Shown here: one piece after another, positions 19,871-29,868 of the stretch
Position numbering within the stretch: the first letter of the stretch is position 1
Layout: each line of letters begins with the position of its first letter
Assembly (NCBI RefSeq): GCF_016718685.1
Contig: NZ_JADKCX010000030.1
Location: 1-64,000, forward strand
Direction: 5' to 3'
Origin: Haliscomenobacter sp.
GTDB lineage: Bacteria; Bacteroidota; Bacteroidia; Chitinophagales; Saprospiraceae
DNA: 64,000 nt
Translations under genes and position numbers: made by a program
The notes under the pieces: model-generated
What the model was told of the DNA's origin: nothing
Databases searched by the model: none
Seen by the model: the letters and a program-made list of their open reading frames with translations, nothing else

Positions 19871-19908
19871 TGCTGTAGGTGTTTATAGCCCCGCCTGCGG
19901 CGGTTAAG

Positions 19909-21074
19909 TTATATTTTTTGCTTGAATTCGTGTACAAAATCCCAGTTCGGCGTCAGCCCCAAACCCGGCGCAGTTGGTGCGGAAAGCATGCCGTTTTCTA
20001 CGGTAATTTTTTCGTTGACCAATTCGTACATCATCGGATTGCCACCCAGGGAAAATTCGATCACCACCGCCGCTGGCGAGGCAAAAGCCACATTCACGCC
20101 CGCCATAAACGAAAACGCCGAACCCAAGCAATGCGGCGCCAACTCCAATTGATAGGTATGCGCCAGTTGCGCCACCCGCATGGACTCCGTGATGCCGCCA
20201 ATGATGGCTGAATCGGGTTGTACCACATCCAATGCCCGCACTTCAATCAGATCCCGTACATCAAAGGCAGTGTATTCACTTTCACCTGCGGCAATCGGAA
20301 TGGAAGTCGAAGCACGAACTTCAGCCGTGCCGTGCCGGTTATCCGGACTGATCGGTTCTTCAAACCAGTACAGGTTACAATCTTCTACACCACGGCAAAA
20401 CTGCTTGGCTTCGGGTACGCTGAAGGTGCCGTGTGCATCAGTCATGAGCTTGATGTCGTCGCCGATGGCTTCGCGGGCAGCTCGTACCCGCTTGACACTT
20501 TCGGCTACCGTTTTGTCCATGATGCCAACCCGCATCTTTACGCCCTTGAACCCTTTCTCAATGTAGCCATTGAGTTGTTCGCCAATTTTATCGGCATTGG
20601 CCCAGCCACCGCTGGCGTAAGCTTCCATTTTGTCCCGGCAAGCACCACCCAAAAGCTCAACTACCGGGACACCCAGTGCTTTGCCTTTTAAGTCCCATAG
20701 GGCTGTATCCACGCCACTCATGGCGGATATGGTCAGCCCCGGCGACCCAGGATGGGGAATTTACGGCCTCGAGACAAGGAATAATGGTCGCGGGTGCCGT
20801 TGTAAATGTGCTCCCAAATGCGCGAAATGTGGCGGGCGTCTTTGCCGATCAGCAGTGGTTTGAGTTCATTTTCCACACAGCTCACAATCGATGCACAGAC
20901 CCCGGAAGAGCCTACAGCAGCTTTTGCTTCGCCAAAACCCTGCAGGCCACTTTCGGTAGTGATCACCACCAGAGTCATATCGAAATCGGTCAGCAGTCCG
21001 TAATCCGAAAAATGCTGTTTTTCTTTGGGAATGGGGCAACGCAACCAAAATGCTTCAACGTTTGTAATTTTCAT
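19909..21074 (-). pseudogene. Mandelate racemase/muconate-lactonizing enzyme family (enolase superfamily) dehydratase or racemase; one frameshift
   Basis: Two frames make one protein of about 388 residues. The capping domain (MKITNVEAFWLRCPIP) is followed by the barrel: GVDTALWDLKGKALG, a Lys in FKGVKMRVG, metal ligands in LMTDAHGTFS, WFEEPISPDN and AAGESEY, and a late APHC His. This is the layout of sugar-acid dehydratases of the mandelate racemase subgroup. The frame is lost at the CCCC run 20737-20740; one added base restores RRGLTISAMSGVDTALWDLKG. Its start overlaps the stop of the upstream TIM-barrel gene by ATGA (21071-21074), so the pair is translationally coupled. A sugar-acid substrate is likely but not identified. 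Confidence 0.85.
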
Positions 21075-21955
21075 AGTAGCGCTCTAAGTGTTTCTACAGA
21101 TTTTTTGGTCAACATGGTGTAAAATTCCTCAGTTACCGCCGAACTGCCGTGGTCTTCGAGGAACTTCTTTTGTTCAGGACTCAAGCCTTCTGGATTGGTT
21201 TCGATGGAGTTGGGGTATGGATTAGCAGGCGTCCTGTCCAAGGGCGAACAAAACTCTACCGACAACACCTCGTCGTAGCCTATTTCGTGCAGGGTGGCGA
21301 TGATTTTTTTCCAATCCAGCTTGCCCATACCGGGTGCCATGCGGTTGTTGTCGGCCACGTGAAAACCAACCAAACGCCCTTTGGCTCGGCGAATGGCATC
21401 AAACATGTCGTCTTCTTCGATGTTCATGTGGAACGTATCCAAACAAACGCCGCAATTTGGACCTACTGCTTTAGCCAGTGCCAGCGCCTGGTCACCACGA
21501 TTGATGAAATAGGTTTCAAAACGGTTGATGGGTTCGATGCCGATCAATATTCCGAGGCTTTCAGCGTATGCATAAATTTCTTGCATGCCTTCTACCGCCC
21601 ATTGCCATTCTTCATCGGGACGGCCATCGGGGATAATTTTGCCCACGGTGGCTGGTACAACTGAAACCATGGTGCCATTGAGTTCCTTGACCATGGTCAC
21701 CACGTCTTTGACGTACTGCACCGATTTTGCCCGTTGGGCTTTGTCTTTTGCCAACAAGTTGCGGTCTTCCAGCATCAGCGTTACTGAACCCCAACAGGAT
21801 ATGCTATGATCACGCAGTAACTTGCCAACATATTTGGTATCGTAGGCTTCTGGTGTGCCCTGGATTTCAATTTTTTCGTAACCTAGAGATGCAATTCTTT
21901 CCACCGTTTTTTCGATCGTTTCGGCCCGCATCCAGTTGTGTATCGACAATTCCAT
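21071..21955 (-). CDS. Xylose isomerase-like TIM barrel, ketose 3-epimerase/sugar isomerase type
   Basis: 294 residues, complete. The metal-binding residues of this family are all visible: Glu in LIGIEPINRFE, Asp and His in VCLDTFHMNIEEDDM, His in LVGFHVADNNR and Glu in VLSVEFCSP. LDTFHMNIEE is the hallmark of D-tagatose/D-psicose 3-epimerases. Predicted to isomerise or epimerise a keto-sugar in the cytosol. A beta-elimination role on 3-keto-glycosides, known for some relatives, is another possibility given the neighbouring ThuA protein. There is no signal peptide. It is upstream of and coupled to the enolase-superfamily gene. Confidence 0.88.
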   Translation of the reverse strand: MELSIHNWMRAETIEKTVERIASLGYEKIEIQGTPEAYDTKYVGKLLRDHSISCWGSVTLMLEDRNLLAKDKAQRAKSVQYVKDVVTMVKELNGTMVSVVPATVGKIIPDGRPDEEWQWAVEGMQEIYAYAESLGILIGIEPINRFETYFINRGDQALALAKAVGPNCGVCLDTFHMNIEEDDMFDAIRRAKGRLVGFHVADNNRMAPGMGKLDWKKIIATLHEIGYDEVLSVEFCSPLDRTPANPYPNSIETNPEGLSPEQKKFLEDHGSSAVTEEFYTMLTKKSVETLRALL

Positions 21956-22029
21956 TATGGTGCATTTTTATTTAATTAAAGATAAAAGAAAATGTTGAGG
22001 AGGTTGGAGTTGGGGGGCTAACTTCTCAA

Positions 22030-25000
22030 CTATTTGCCTGTTTTAGTCTCCAAAGGATGTTCTTTAAGCAATTTTTTGCTTTGGTAAAAAACTTTTGCTC
22101 CTTTAAGCTTGGCCCTGATCTGCTTCACTTTTTCAGCCTGAACCACCGATGCCGAGTTCCCAAAAGAATTGCGAATATAGGTTGCAATGGCCGCCACTTC
22201 CTCGTCCTTTAGGAGCCCTTCAAAAGGGGTCATGGGCACCATTCCTTCGTAGGCTTTGCCCTTTACTTCTATCGGGCCCATTAGCCCTTTGAGGATAATT
22301 TTGATGAGCCGATCTTCGCTGCCAGTTACCCATTCGGTACCCGAAAGTGGTGGAAAGCCCGAAGCGGGCAAACCATTGCCATCGGCCTGGTGGCAGGTGA
22401 TGCAATAACCCTCTTTGGCATAAATTTCTTTACCCAAATTGAACGACTCAAAATCTTTCCCCTTGAGGTTGGTCGTGCTGTATACTTCTTTGGTTTTTTT
22501 CACTGCTCTATCGCTCAAATGCGCCACTGCAGTTTCATGGGCATAAACCATCCAATCGTCAAGGGGTTTCTTTTGAGCTTCTTCCAGAATGGGCATTCCC
22601 TTTTCTTTACCGATCCACGATGCTGCAACAATGGCGCCCAATCGCACCCGGCTGTTGTCATCTTTAACGGCCTGCATCAACAATTCCGCTTGATCTTTGA
22701 CTTGGTGGCCCGTAAAACGCAACACCTCTACCGCGGCAGCTCTGACGTGGTAATCCTTGGCTTGCAACATTTTTTTGAGTAAGGCTTGGTCCACTTTATC
22801 CAAACCCCAACTTACCCAAAGTCCTTCTAATTGGTGGTGTTCGTACCTGGGGTCATTTTTATCCAAAGTGCTGAGCCATTGGTTCAGTTTTGGTAAAACC
22901 TCAGCCGGTTTTCTGCCGCGTAGTTCTCTTCTAGTACGGTAGCGGCTGCGGTATTCGGGCAGTTTCAGGTTGTCCAGGAGCGTTTCGATGCTGGCTCCAT
23001 CAATTTTTGCGGGAGTGACCAAGGGCCGTGATGGATAGGTGATGCGGTAAATCCGGCCATGCACGTGATCGCGCAAGGGATCACGCGCGTTGTGCTGCAT
23101 GTGGCCAATCAGGATGTTGTGCCAATCTACGAGATACAGCGAGCCGTCGGGGGCAAACTCCATGTCTACGGGGCGGAAATTTCGATCTTCCGAGACCAGC
23201 AAATCCTGGCGGTGTTTGGTTTTGTAGCCCGTGCCTTCGTCCCAAATCTGGTGTTGTTTCATCCCCAGGAAACCGATGGTGTTGTTGATCAGCATATCGC
23301 CTTGCACCTCGTCCGGGAAATGGCGACTGGAAACAAACTCCAGACCCGAAGTAGGACGCACCATGTGGTCTTTTTCGATCAGTTGTACTCCTTTGTGGGT
23401 CGACTCGCCGTAGCGGGGTAGAACTGTACCCGGCGTCATCCAGCGCACATCGGGGCTGGATGTTTCGGCAAAAAAAGGTTGGCCCCACTGGTCAAAAGCA
23501 ATGCCCCAGGGGTTCGGAATGGCCAGTTGGGCAATCCGATCCAGTTTGTGCAACTGCGGGCTGTAGCGGTAGAAACCTCCGTTGGTTGCCCTTACGGTTC
23601 CGTAGGCGGTTTCTACATTGGTGTGTAAAAAGACACCCTCCCCGGTATAAATCGCTCCGGAGGGGTCAGCACAAAAGGCACTGCTGTTGTGGTGGGTATC
23701 GTGGTCGTCAAAACCACTCATCATGATTTCTACTTTATCCGCCTTATCATCGCCATTGGTATCCGTGAACAGTTTAAGGTTGGTGCCTTGCGAGACATAA
23801 ACACCTTCCGGGGCAAATTCAAAACCCAGGGGGAGGTGCAAACCATCCACAAAGACCGTTTGTTTGTCGGCTTTACCGTCGTTGTTGGTGTCTTCGAGGA
23901 TGAGTAGCTTGTCATTCGGCTTGGCATCGCCGGGCTTGTAATGCGGATAACTGGGCATAGTCGCCACCCAAAGCCGGCCTTTGTTGTCAAATGACATTTG
24001 CACAGGATTAGCAAGGTCGGTGAATTCGGCTTCGGAGGCAAAAAGTTCAATTTTGTAGCCTGCAGGTACTTTGAGTTTGGCCAGGCATCCTTTCCATAAA
24101 GATAACTCAAGCTGCCATTTTTCTCGGGGTTGAAATTTGTGGTTATTTCGGGTAAGCTACGGGTGTTTTTGTCTGCTGCGGCCAGGTCTGTCTTTTCTCC
24201 TTTTTGAGCTGCTAACCAAATCGCTTTGTCGCGGATAATTATCATTTGCCGGATTTTTTCAATTTCGGCAGGGTAATTTTCAGGCCCAAAAGGCTCATAT
24301 CTGCGGCCATAAACATGCACCCCATTGGGGATTTTATAGTCGTTGTGCCACATCCAGTTTTTTTCCATGACCGCGGCGTGGATCAGGCTGCGGTTGGCTT
24401 CAGCTTTGGCAGCAGCGTTGCCAAAAATCTCATTGGTCAATAAGGTGGCCAATTTTTTATATCCAGCATCATTCAGTTGAGCGCCGTCGATGGTCAAGGG
24501 CTCTGCAGTGCTGGCGTACCATTGTTTGGAGGGCGTAAAGGCATCGACAAATTGCACCTTGTTTTGTTGGGCGACTTCTTTCATGGCCTTGGTGTAGAGC
24601 CACAGGTTGTCGTTTTCTTTTTCGCCATTGGGCAGGTCGTAGATGCTGGTCAAGTCTTCAAAAGCGGTAGGGGAAACCAGGGCCAATTGCGGTGCCGAGC
24701 TTCCGTTGTACTTTTGGCTGAGGGTATGTTTGATGAAGGCATCGAGTTCTGCCTTGTAATTTTCCAGACCAGCCTTGCCTTGAAAAGACTCACTGTAGCC
24801 AAAAAAGGCAATGATGATGTCGGTATTGAGTTTGGTCAACCATTGATCGGGGCTGTCAAAGTGACCTTCGCTGTTGGAATTGGTGGCGTATTCGGTTTGA
24901 AATTTTTCGGCTCCAGGGAAAGCCCAGGGTAAAAAGCGCGAAGCATGTGGCCGAAACCCCGGGGTGTCTCCACCATCGCACATGTTGCGGATCAAGAGGG

Positions 25001-25205
25001 ATTTTTCGGGATAGCGCACGTGCATTTCGGTTTCAAAATGTCCGTAATTCATCATCCGCGATCCAAGGTTGCCCCCAATCAGGGAGATGTGTGCACCTTG
25101 CGGAATCTCAATGGCATCGGCATCAGGGGTTTGGAATCGAAAAGCCCCAAAGACCATGAACATCAGGATGACAATGGAAAAAAAAGACTTGAGGTGGAAA
25201 GACAT
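22030..25205 (-). pseudogene. SGNH-fold domain / membrane-bound-dehydrogenase propeller / HEAT / cytochrome c fusion protein; one frameshift
   Basis: About 1,058 residues over two frames. It has a signal peptide-like N-terminus (SFFSIVILMFMVFGAF), then an SGNH-hydrolase-like domain (about residues 35-260), a six-bladed propeller dehydrogenase domain (GYKIELFASEAEFTDLANPV, LLILEDTNNDGKADKQTVF), HEAT-like repeats and a cytochrome c domain with CITCH (EGYCITCHQADGNGLPASG) and a distal Met candidate in MVPMTPFEG. The break near 24076-24078 (AAA on the coding strand) is cured by one base, giving DAWPKLKVPAGYKIE. In the SGNH domain the usual catalytic motifs are altered (IGGNLGSR, FFGYSESF, TIDGAQLND). 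Predicted periplasmic oxidation coupled to heme c. First large gene after ThuA in the cluster. Confidence 0.8.
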
Positions 25206-25262
25206 TATCGATGTTGTTTATCTTGGTAAAAATCATTTTAAATCCTGGTACGAGGCTTTGAT

Positions 25263-26108
25263 TTACTTCACGATGCCGCGATAAGGTACGTCGATGGCAA
25301 TTTTTCCTTTCCATTTTTTAGGCACTTTTTTGCCCAATTCCCAATGGATGGCATTGATAAGCAGGCGCTGAAAGGCCTCCACTTTAAAATCCTCGGGGTG
25401 TCCCAGGGTGGTGGTGAATATCTTTGCGCCATAAGAATTGGTGCCGACCCAGGCCACAGGGTTATCAATAGCGGCTTTGTCTGGGTTGACAGATTTGCCC
25501 ATCAACAACCATTCCGAGCCTTTGGTTGGGTAATCGGGTAACACGCGGTACAACCAGGAACTGGCATGAAAACTAGGCGCGACCCCTTTTAAAATGGGAT
25601 GTTTTTTAGCCGCCTCGATAATCGATACGTCGGTGGTGCTTTCGTGCCCGTAGTGGGTATGTCCGGCTTTACCACCCCATCCGGGAGGCGCATTGAGGGC
25701 AAATTCGCCAAAAGCATTCCAGCGCACCGAGGGGTGATCTTTGGGGAAATTGAAGGCGTGGGTGGTAGTTCGGAAACCCATCAGGGGCTTTCCCGACTTG
25801 AGGTAGTCTTCAATCAAGGCCAATTGTTCGGGGGGTAATTGCCGCCAGCGCAGGTAGAAGATCGCCAGATCGGCGTCTTTCAGGCTTTCGAGGCCGGGGA
25901 TGTCTTTTTCGGCATTTTGATTGGGGTAGGCTTTGAGTACCTTGGTTTGAAAGCCGTAATTTTTCTCTAATTCTGCCGCGATCAAGGGAAGGGTTTGTTC
26001 GCCACCGTATTCATGGTCTCCTGTAACAAATACGATGAGTGGTTTTTTCTGCGCAAAAGAAAAACAAGCCGCAGAGAGCAGAAGAAACAGGAGAAACCCC
26101 TTTTTCAT
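25263..26108 (-). CDS. Secreted ThuA domain protein
   Basis: 281 residues with a signal peptide (MKKGFLLFLLLSAACFSFAQ) and a ThuA (class I glutamine amidotransferase-like) fold: KPLIVFVTGDHEYGGEQTLP, DADLAIFYLRWRQLPPEQ, KPLMGFRTTTHAFNFPK, and TTTLGHPEDF near the C-terminus. ThuA proteins take part in trehalose, sucrose and keto-disaccharide utilisation in other bacteria, but their chemistry is poorly defined. It is the first gene of the minus-strand cluster, 57 bases upstream of the dehydrogenase-cytochrome fusion, and probably acts on the same periplasmic sugar. There is no upstream minus-strand gene within 170 bases, so the promoter should lie in 26109-26279. Confidence 0.88.
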   Translation of the reverse strand: MKKGFLLFLLLSAACFSFAQKKPLIVFVTGDHEYGGEQTLPLIAAELEKNYGFQTKVLKAYPNQNAEKDIPGLESLKDADLAIFYLRWRQLPPEQLALIEDYLKSGKPLMGFRTTTHAFNFPKDHPSVRWNAFGEFALNAPPGWGGKAGHTHYGHESTTDVSIIEAAKKHPILKGVAPSFHASSWLYRVLPDYPTKGSEWLLMGKSVNPDKAAIDNPVAWVGTNSYGAKIFTTTLGHPEDFKVEAFQRLLINAIHWELGKKVPKKWKGKIAIDVPYRGIVK

Positions 26109-26210
26109 GGTGTGGTTTTTTAAGTTGAATAGAATGAAGGACTCAGATTTATTTATCGATTAAAATTAGCAAATCATTTGAATAAAATACAAATGGAAGC
26201 TTTTAAACAC

Positions 26211-26272
26211 AACGAATGACGAATAAAGCCACACCCGACCCTTATTCGCCATTCGTCATTCCTTCATTCGTC
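26211..26272. repeat. Imperfect inverted repeat built of ATTCGTC/GACGAAT units
   Basis: CGAATGACGAATAA near 26213-26226 pairs with TTATTCGCCATTCG at 26242-26255 with one mismatch. Further CATTCGTC units follow to 26272, only eight bases before the stop codon of the next minus-strand gene. It has the same design as the other intergenic hairpins here (arms made of short tandem units, 3' side of a gene) but an unrelated sequence. Confidence 0.75.
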
Positions 26273-26279
26273 CCTTCCG

Positions 26280-26750
26280 CTACTGCTTCCGCTCAATCAA
26301 AGTTGGGAAACTTGCCGTCGTGTAATGTGAGAATTTTTTATCGCTGCTGAATTTGGGTTTGTAGGCCCGAATAAACGTACCAAAAAAGGCCCGTAATTCG
26401 TCAGGTTTGAAGTTGCGTGAATCGGGTTTCACAAAATACCCGATGTGTTTGATGCTGCCGTCCTCATTCCAAAACACGTGTAAAAAAACTTTCAGCCCAT
26501 TGATGTCGTACTTGACATTTTCAGCGTGTTCCTGGATCGTCAGGATAAAATCCAGCCAATGGTTCAGTGCTTTTCCAGTATCATTGCCTGATACCACCAA
26601 AAGATTGCGCGGGTGCTCTACATTTAGCTTTTCGTATGCAGCTTCGTCTTGACCTAAGAGGAAAACGGCTGGTAATTGGGCTTGGCTCATGAGCATGGAT
26701 GAAGATGCCAGTGCACAAACCAGTAAAATAGTAGTTGGAATTAAACGCAT
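26280..26750 (-). CDS. Hypothetical secreted protein
   Basis: About 156 residues; the Met at 26750 (MRLIPTTILLVCALASSSML) gives the best signal peptide. The mature part has the pattern VKYDINGLKVFLHVFWNEDG, then IKHIGYFVKPDSRNFK, LRAFFGTFIRAYKP and HYTTASFPTLIERK. This is weakly like the strand-helix-strand layout of TonB C-terminal-type domains, but no family is claimed. It is isolated between the ThuA gene and the plus-strand CvpA gene. Probably periplasmic. Confidence 0.7.
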   Translation of the reverse strand: MRLIPTTILLVCALASSSMLMSQAQLPAVFLLGQDEAAYEKLNVEHPRNLLVVSGNDTGKALNHWLDFILTIQEHAENVKYDINGLKVFLHVFWNEDGSIKHIGYFVKPDSRNFKPDELRAFFGTFIRAYKPKFSSDKKFSHYTTASFPTLIERKQ

Positions 26751-27006
26751 GTTCAAGGATTTATGATGAAATTAACATTTAAACGCAGAATAAATCGACG
26801 CTGTATAATATGACGTAGAAAGGAATAGGGAGATACATCCGACAATCAGCTACTTGCGTCGGAAAATACTTTCATCTTGTGACTTTTTGCTGCACCTTTG
26901 TATCTAAAGAAAGTAAGATTTTACCCCAACTTACCAACCTGTACAACTTCAACTTAAACTTTTCAACCCTTAGTCAAGGTTAAAGGTTAAAGGAAAGCAA
27001 AAAAAT

Positions 27007-27624
27007 ATGATCATCGACGTACTTTTTTTGATCGTTGCCGCCGCTGGATTTTGGTACGGTTATTCTCGCGGGATCATTGAAACCGTGTTCCGTTACGTTT
27101 CCATTTTTTTTGGGATCATGGCTTCGCTGCGCTTTTCACCCGCAATGACCAATTTCCTTAAAGACCTTACGCATTACAATAGCCCGCTGATGTTTTTGGC
27201 CGGCTTCTTGCTTACGCTGTTCCTCACCATGTTTTTGCTGCGTACGGTAGGCCGTGGTTTGGAAGGGGTGTTACAAACCATCAACATCAATTTCATCAAC
27301 CAGATTTTAGGCGGGGTCTTGTCCGCGGCTTTTTCTATCCTGATTTACAGCTGTTTGCTCTGGTTTGTCTTGATTTCTGCTTCAACTACGACCAATGAAT
27401 CGGTCGCAGAGTCCCGTACCTACACTTATTTAAAAGATTATCCCAAAACCGTGTGGGGTTTGCTTAAACAAGCCCAGCCTATCTTTATGGATTTTTGGGA
27501 ATATTCCCTCGATGTGATGGATGATGTTCAGAACTTGACCGAAAAAACGGAAACCGAGGACATCTACAATATCGAAGACCAGGAGGACAGCGGTACGGTT
27601 GACGAAAATAGTCCCTACAACTAA
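27007..27624 (+). CDS. CvpA family membrane protein
   Basis: 205 residues. Four hydrophobic segments (DVLFLIVAAAGFWYGYSRG, VSIFFGIMASLRF, LMFLAGFLLTLFLTMFLL and LGGVLSAAFSILIYSCLLWF) and the conserved YGYSRGIIET region after helix 1 place it in the CvpA (colicin V production) family of inner-membrane proteins. The C-terminal tail is acidic and probably cytosolic. CvpA in other bacteria affects envelope stress and cell-surface functions. A short possible promoter region (CTTGTGAC ... CACCTTTG near 26876-26900) lies upstream, but fits the Bacteroidota consensus only partly. Confidence 0.85.
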   Translation: MIIDVLFLIVAAAGFWYGYSRGIIETVFRYVSIFFGIMASLRFSPAMTNFLKDLTHYNSPLMFLAGFLLTLFLTMFLLRTVGRGLEGVLQTININFINQILGGVLSAAFSILIYSCLLWFVLISASTTTNESVAESRTYTYLKDYPKTVWGLLKQAQPIFMDFWEYSLDVMDDVQNLTEKTETEDIYNIEDQEDSGTVDENSPYN

Positions 27625-27676
27625 TTACTTATAGCGCTCGAGTTGTATCTTCATCCATTGTAAATGGAGATACAAC

Positions 27677-28366
27677 ATGCAAACTAGAGAAAAAACGCTA
27701 CTGATTGTTTTTGCAGTCGCCGCTTTGGGTAATCTTATGGCCACAGTGCTGCCTTCTGCCGAGCTCAATTACCTGACCAAACCACTGTTGTTGCTAAGCC
27801 TTTTGATCGCCTGGCAATCGGCCAATCAACCCGCCAATGCATTCAGCAGGTTAATTGCGGGTGCTTTTCTTTTTTCCTGGTTTGGTGATCTTTTGCTGAT
27901 GCTGGTTTCCAGTACACTAGGCCAACAAGTTCCTTTTTTCATTTTGGGTCTGGGTAGTTTTTTAGTCGCCCATTTGTTTTTCATTCGTGCGTTTTGGCAT
28001 TGGAAAGGAACGCGCCGTGGACTCATCCAACAAAATCCCTGGCTCTTGCTGCCATTTTTCTTGTTTTGGGCGCTATTGGTCTACATTTTGTGGCCAGGAT
28101 TAGGCGATCTGCGCATTCCAGTGCTGGCCTATAGTCTCGTGATCATTGTGATGACAGCCAGTGCCCACAACCTGGGAAAGTTGTTGCTTACACCTTATTA
28201 TGGTTACTTAAGTCTGGGAACCATCCTCTTTGTGTTTTCCGATAGTTTAATCGCCATCAACAAATTCAGTACACCCTTGCCCCTGGCTTCTTTTTGGATT
28301 ATGGCGACGTATATCGGAGCGCAGTATTTGATTTATTGCGGAGCGAGAAAAATGAATGATGAATGA
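27677..28366 (+). CDS. YhhN family membrane protein (lysoplasmalogenase-like)
   Basis: 229 residues with about eight short TM helices. The family traits are visible: a KPLLLLSLLIAW segment in helix 2, LFSWFGDLLLM with the conserved Asp, FILGLGSFLVAHLFFIRAF, and a late GTILFVFSDSLIAINKF with a second conserved Asp. Known members (TMEM86, YhhN) hydrolyse the vinyl-ether bond of lysoplasmalogens, but substrates in Bacteroidota are untested. It lies 50 bases after CvpA on the same strand and may be co-transcribed. Its stop overlaps a short tandem repeat. Confidence 0.88.
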   Translation: MQTREKTLLIVFAVAALGNLMATVLPSAELNYLTKPLLLLSLLIAWQSANQPANAFSRLIAGAFLFSWFGDLLLMLVSSTLGQQVPFFILGLGSFLVAHLFFIRAFWHWKGTRRGLIQQNPWLLLPFFLFWALLVYILWPGLGDLRIPVLAYSLVIIVMTASAHNLGKLLLTPYYGYLSLGTILFVFSDSLIAINKFSTPLPLASFWIMATYIGAQYLIYCGARKMNDE

Positions 28367-28428
28367 TGAATGATGTCAGTTTTTTACGAAAGAAAAAATA
28401 ACTCATAACTCATAACTCATAACTATCT
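28360..28428. repeat. Two heptamer tandem repeats between convergent genes
   Basis: Three ATGAATG-type units near 28352-28374 run through the stop codon of the YhhN gene. About 25 bases later AACTCAT is repeated three times and followed by AACT (about 28399-28424). The repeats end at the stop codon of the convergent minus-strand gene at 28427. The two repeats are not reverse complements of each other. Confidence 0.75.
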
Positions 28429-28900
28429 ACGGTTTCCCCGTATTCCGGTACCGCCACACAGACCTGATCATCCGAAACGGCAACACCACCAGTGAAATCA
28501 CACTGCCCACCCCAAAAAGAATGATTTCGCTGCGCACGTACTTGACCATGGCGCGCAGGGTATCGATGGGCATGAGACCGACCAGTTTTTCGGGTTCGTT
28601 GTAATCCAAAAAGACCTGGAAGCGATTCATCTCTTGCACCAACATAAAAATTGCGGGAATGCTCAAGAAGATCAACGCTACTTTTAGCCATTGAATGGTG
28701 GCCAAAAAGGTAGTGGGCAACAAAAATAAGTGCCTAACAACCGTGATAAATGTGACGATGTAAATGATATTGATGCGCCAAAAGGGATAACCTACGGTAT
28801 ACAAATAAATCGGGGCCATAATCAGCACGACCAACAAAGCGGTCAGCAGCCACCACAACAATTCAAGTCTGAGTTTTTGAGCAAATGAAATCTCTGTCAT
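28427..28900 (-). CDS. Hypothetical four-helix membrane protein
   Basis: 157 residues from the Met at 28900 (MTEISFAQKLRLELLWWLLT). Four hydrophobic segments are seen (LLTALLVVLIMAPIYLYTVG, IIYIVTFITVVRHLFLL, VALIFLSIPAIFMLVQEM and IILFGVGSVISLVVLPFRM), with a soluble stretch between helices 3 and 4. No family is recognised. It follows the FemAB-like gene by 55 bases on the same strand, so it may belong to the same transcript as the C25 peptidase and FemAB-like genes. Confidence 0.7.
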   Translation of the reverse strand: MTEISFAQKLRLELLWWLLTALLVVLIMAPIYLYTVGYPFWRINIIYIVTFITVVRHLFLLPTTFLATIQWLKVALIFLSIPAIFMLVQEMNRFQVFLDYNEPEKLVGLMPIDTLRAMVKYVRSEIILFGVGSVISLVVLPFRMIRSVWRYRNTGKP

Positions 28901-28955
28901 GGTATCTTTTTGATGAAAGTGCGCAAATGTAGGCAAAGTGTAAGACTTTTTTTCT

Positions 28956-29868
28956 TCATCGTCCGAGCATTCTTTTTACCACCAGTCCCATCCTCAGGGT
29001 TCCACCAAACTGCCGAAAAAATCCCTCTACCCCCCGCAAACTGCTCCCTTCAAAATCAAAAATGGAAATGCCTTGGGTTGCCAAATCCTGTAGGGCTTGC
29101 CCAATCAGCAAAGCCACGGCTCCGCTATGCGCCGAGGGTAGCCGCCCGGTAGCGGGAGGTAGGCGTACTGCTGGTCGTAGACAATATAAATAGCGGCTTC
29201 AGCCACACCGGAAGTACCGTGAATGGCCGTGTAACAGGAACGAGCCTGCCGTTGTTGCGCTTGTTCATCCAATTGTAAAAATTGTGCTTCGGAGTAGGGC
29301 ATGGGAAGTTGTTGCGTCGCAAAACTTTGCCAATTCAAAGCATAAAAATCCTCTGCCGATTGCGCCTTTTCTATCCGATACTGCTTTTCCGCGTTGCGGA
29401 TATTGTTGCGTAGGGCGGCGGTAAAATCCTTTTCCAGTTCTCCTTTGCCCAGATCGAGGCAATAGGTATATTTGATAGCCAAACGAAAACCCTGCCAACG
29501 CAAAGCCAAGGCATTGCTCAACTGCGGGTGCCACCTTTGCCGAAAAAAGACATGCCTCGGAAGCTGTGCCAACAATTGTTCCAGCGCAGTGTGCTCCATG
29601 GCATAACGCGTCGCCTTTTTAGCCCCCCTGGAAAATCGTAACAAGGCCCTAAATATGGCGTCAAGGGGGGCATATCAATACCGGGCAAGAACCATTTTTT
29701 AGTACGATAAAATGGCAGGACTCCTATAATTTTCCCACCTTCATCTTTGGCGAGGGCTACGCCCCATTGGTCGGGGCATACGGCATCAAGCCACCAGGGC
29801 TGGTAAAATATGGGCAAGTGGGTACAGGTTTCCGCCCAGATGCGGTATTGTTCCTCAGGGCTGCTCAT
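28956..29868 (-). pseudogene. FemAB/GNAT-like acyltransferase family protein; two frameshifts
   Basis: Three frames give one protein of about 304 residues: an N-terminal part (PIFYQPWWLDAVCPDQWGVA, then GVLPFYRTKKWFLPGIDMPP), a middle part with LRNNIRNAEKQYRIEKAQSA, and a C-terminal part in a third frame reading SGAVALLIGQALQDLATQGI, then FDFEGSSLRGVEGFFRQFGG. This is the double-GNAT layout of FemAB-like peptidyl- or acyl-transferases. Both breaks are at homopolymers (C6 at 29623-29628; G3 at 29136-29138) and each is cured by one base. The third fragment is too broken to appear as a long open frame. Its start overlaps the stop of the C25 peptidase gene by four bases (29865-29868), so the two are coupled. 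The substrate is unknown. Confidence 0.75.

Noticed and set aside
28352..28428. Possible CRISPR or satellite array
   Set aside because: Only three copies each of two 7-base units with no spacers; too short and irregular for CRISPR.
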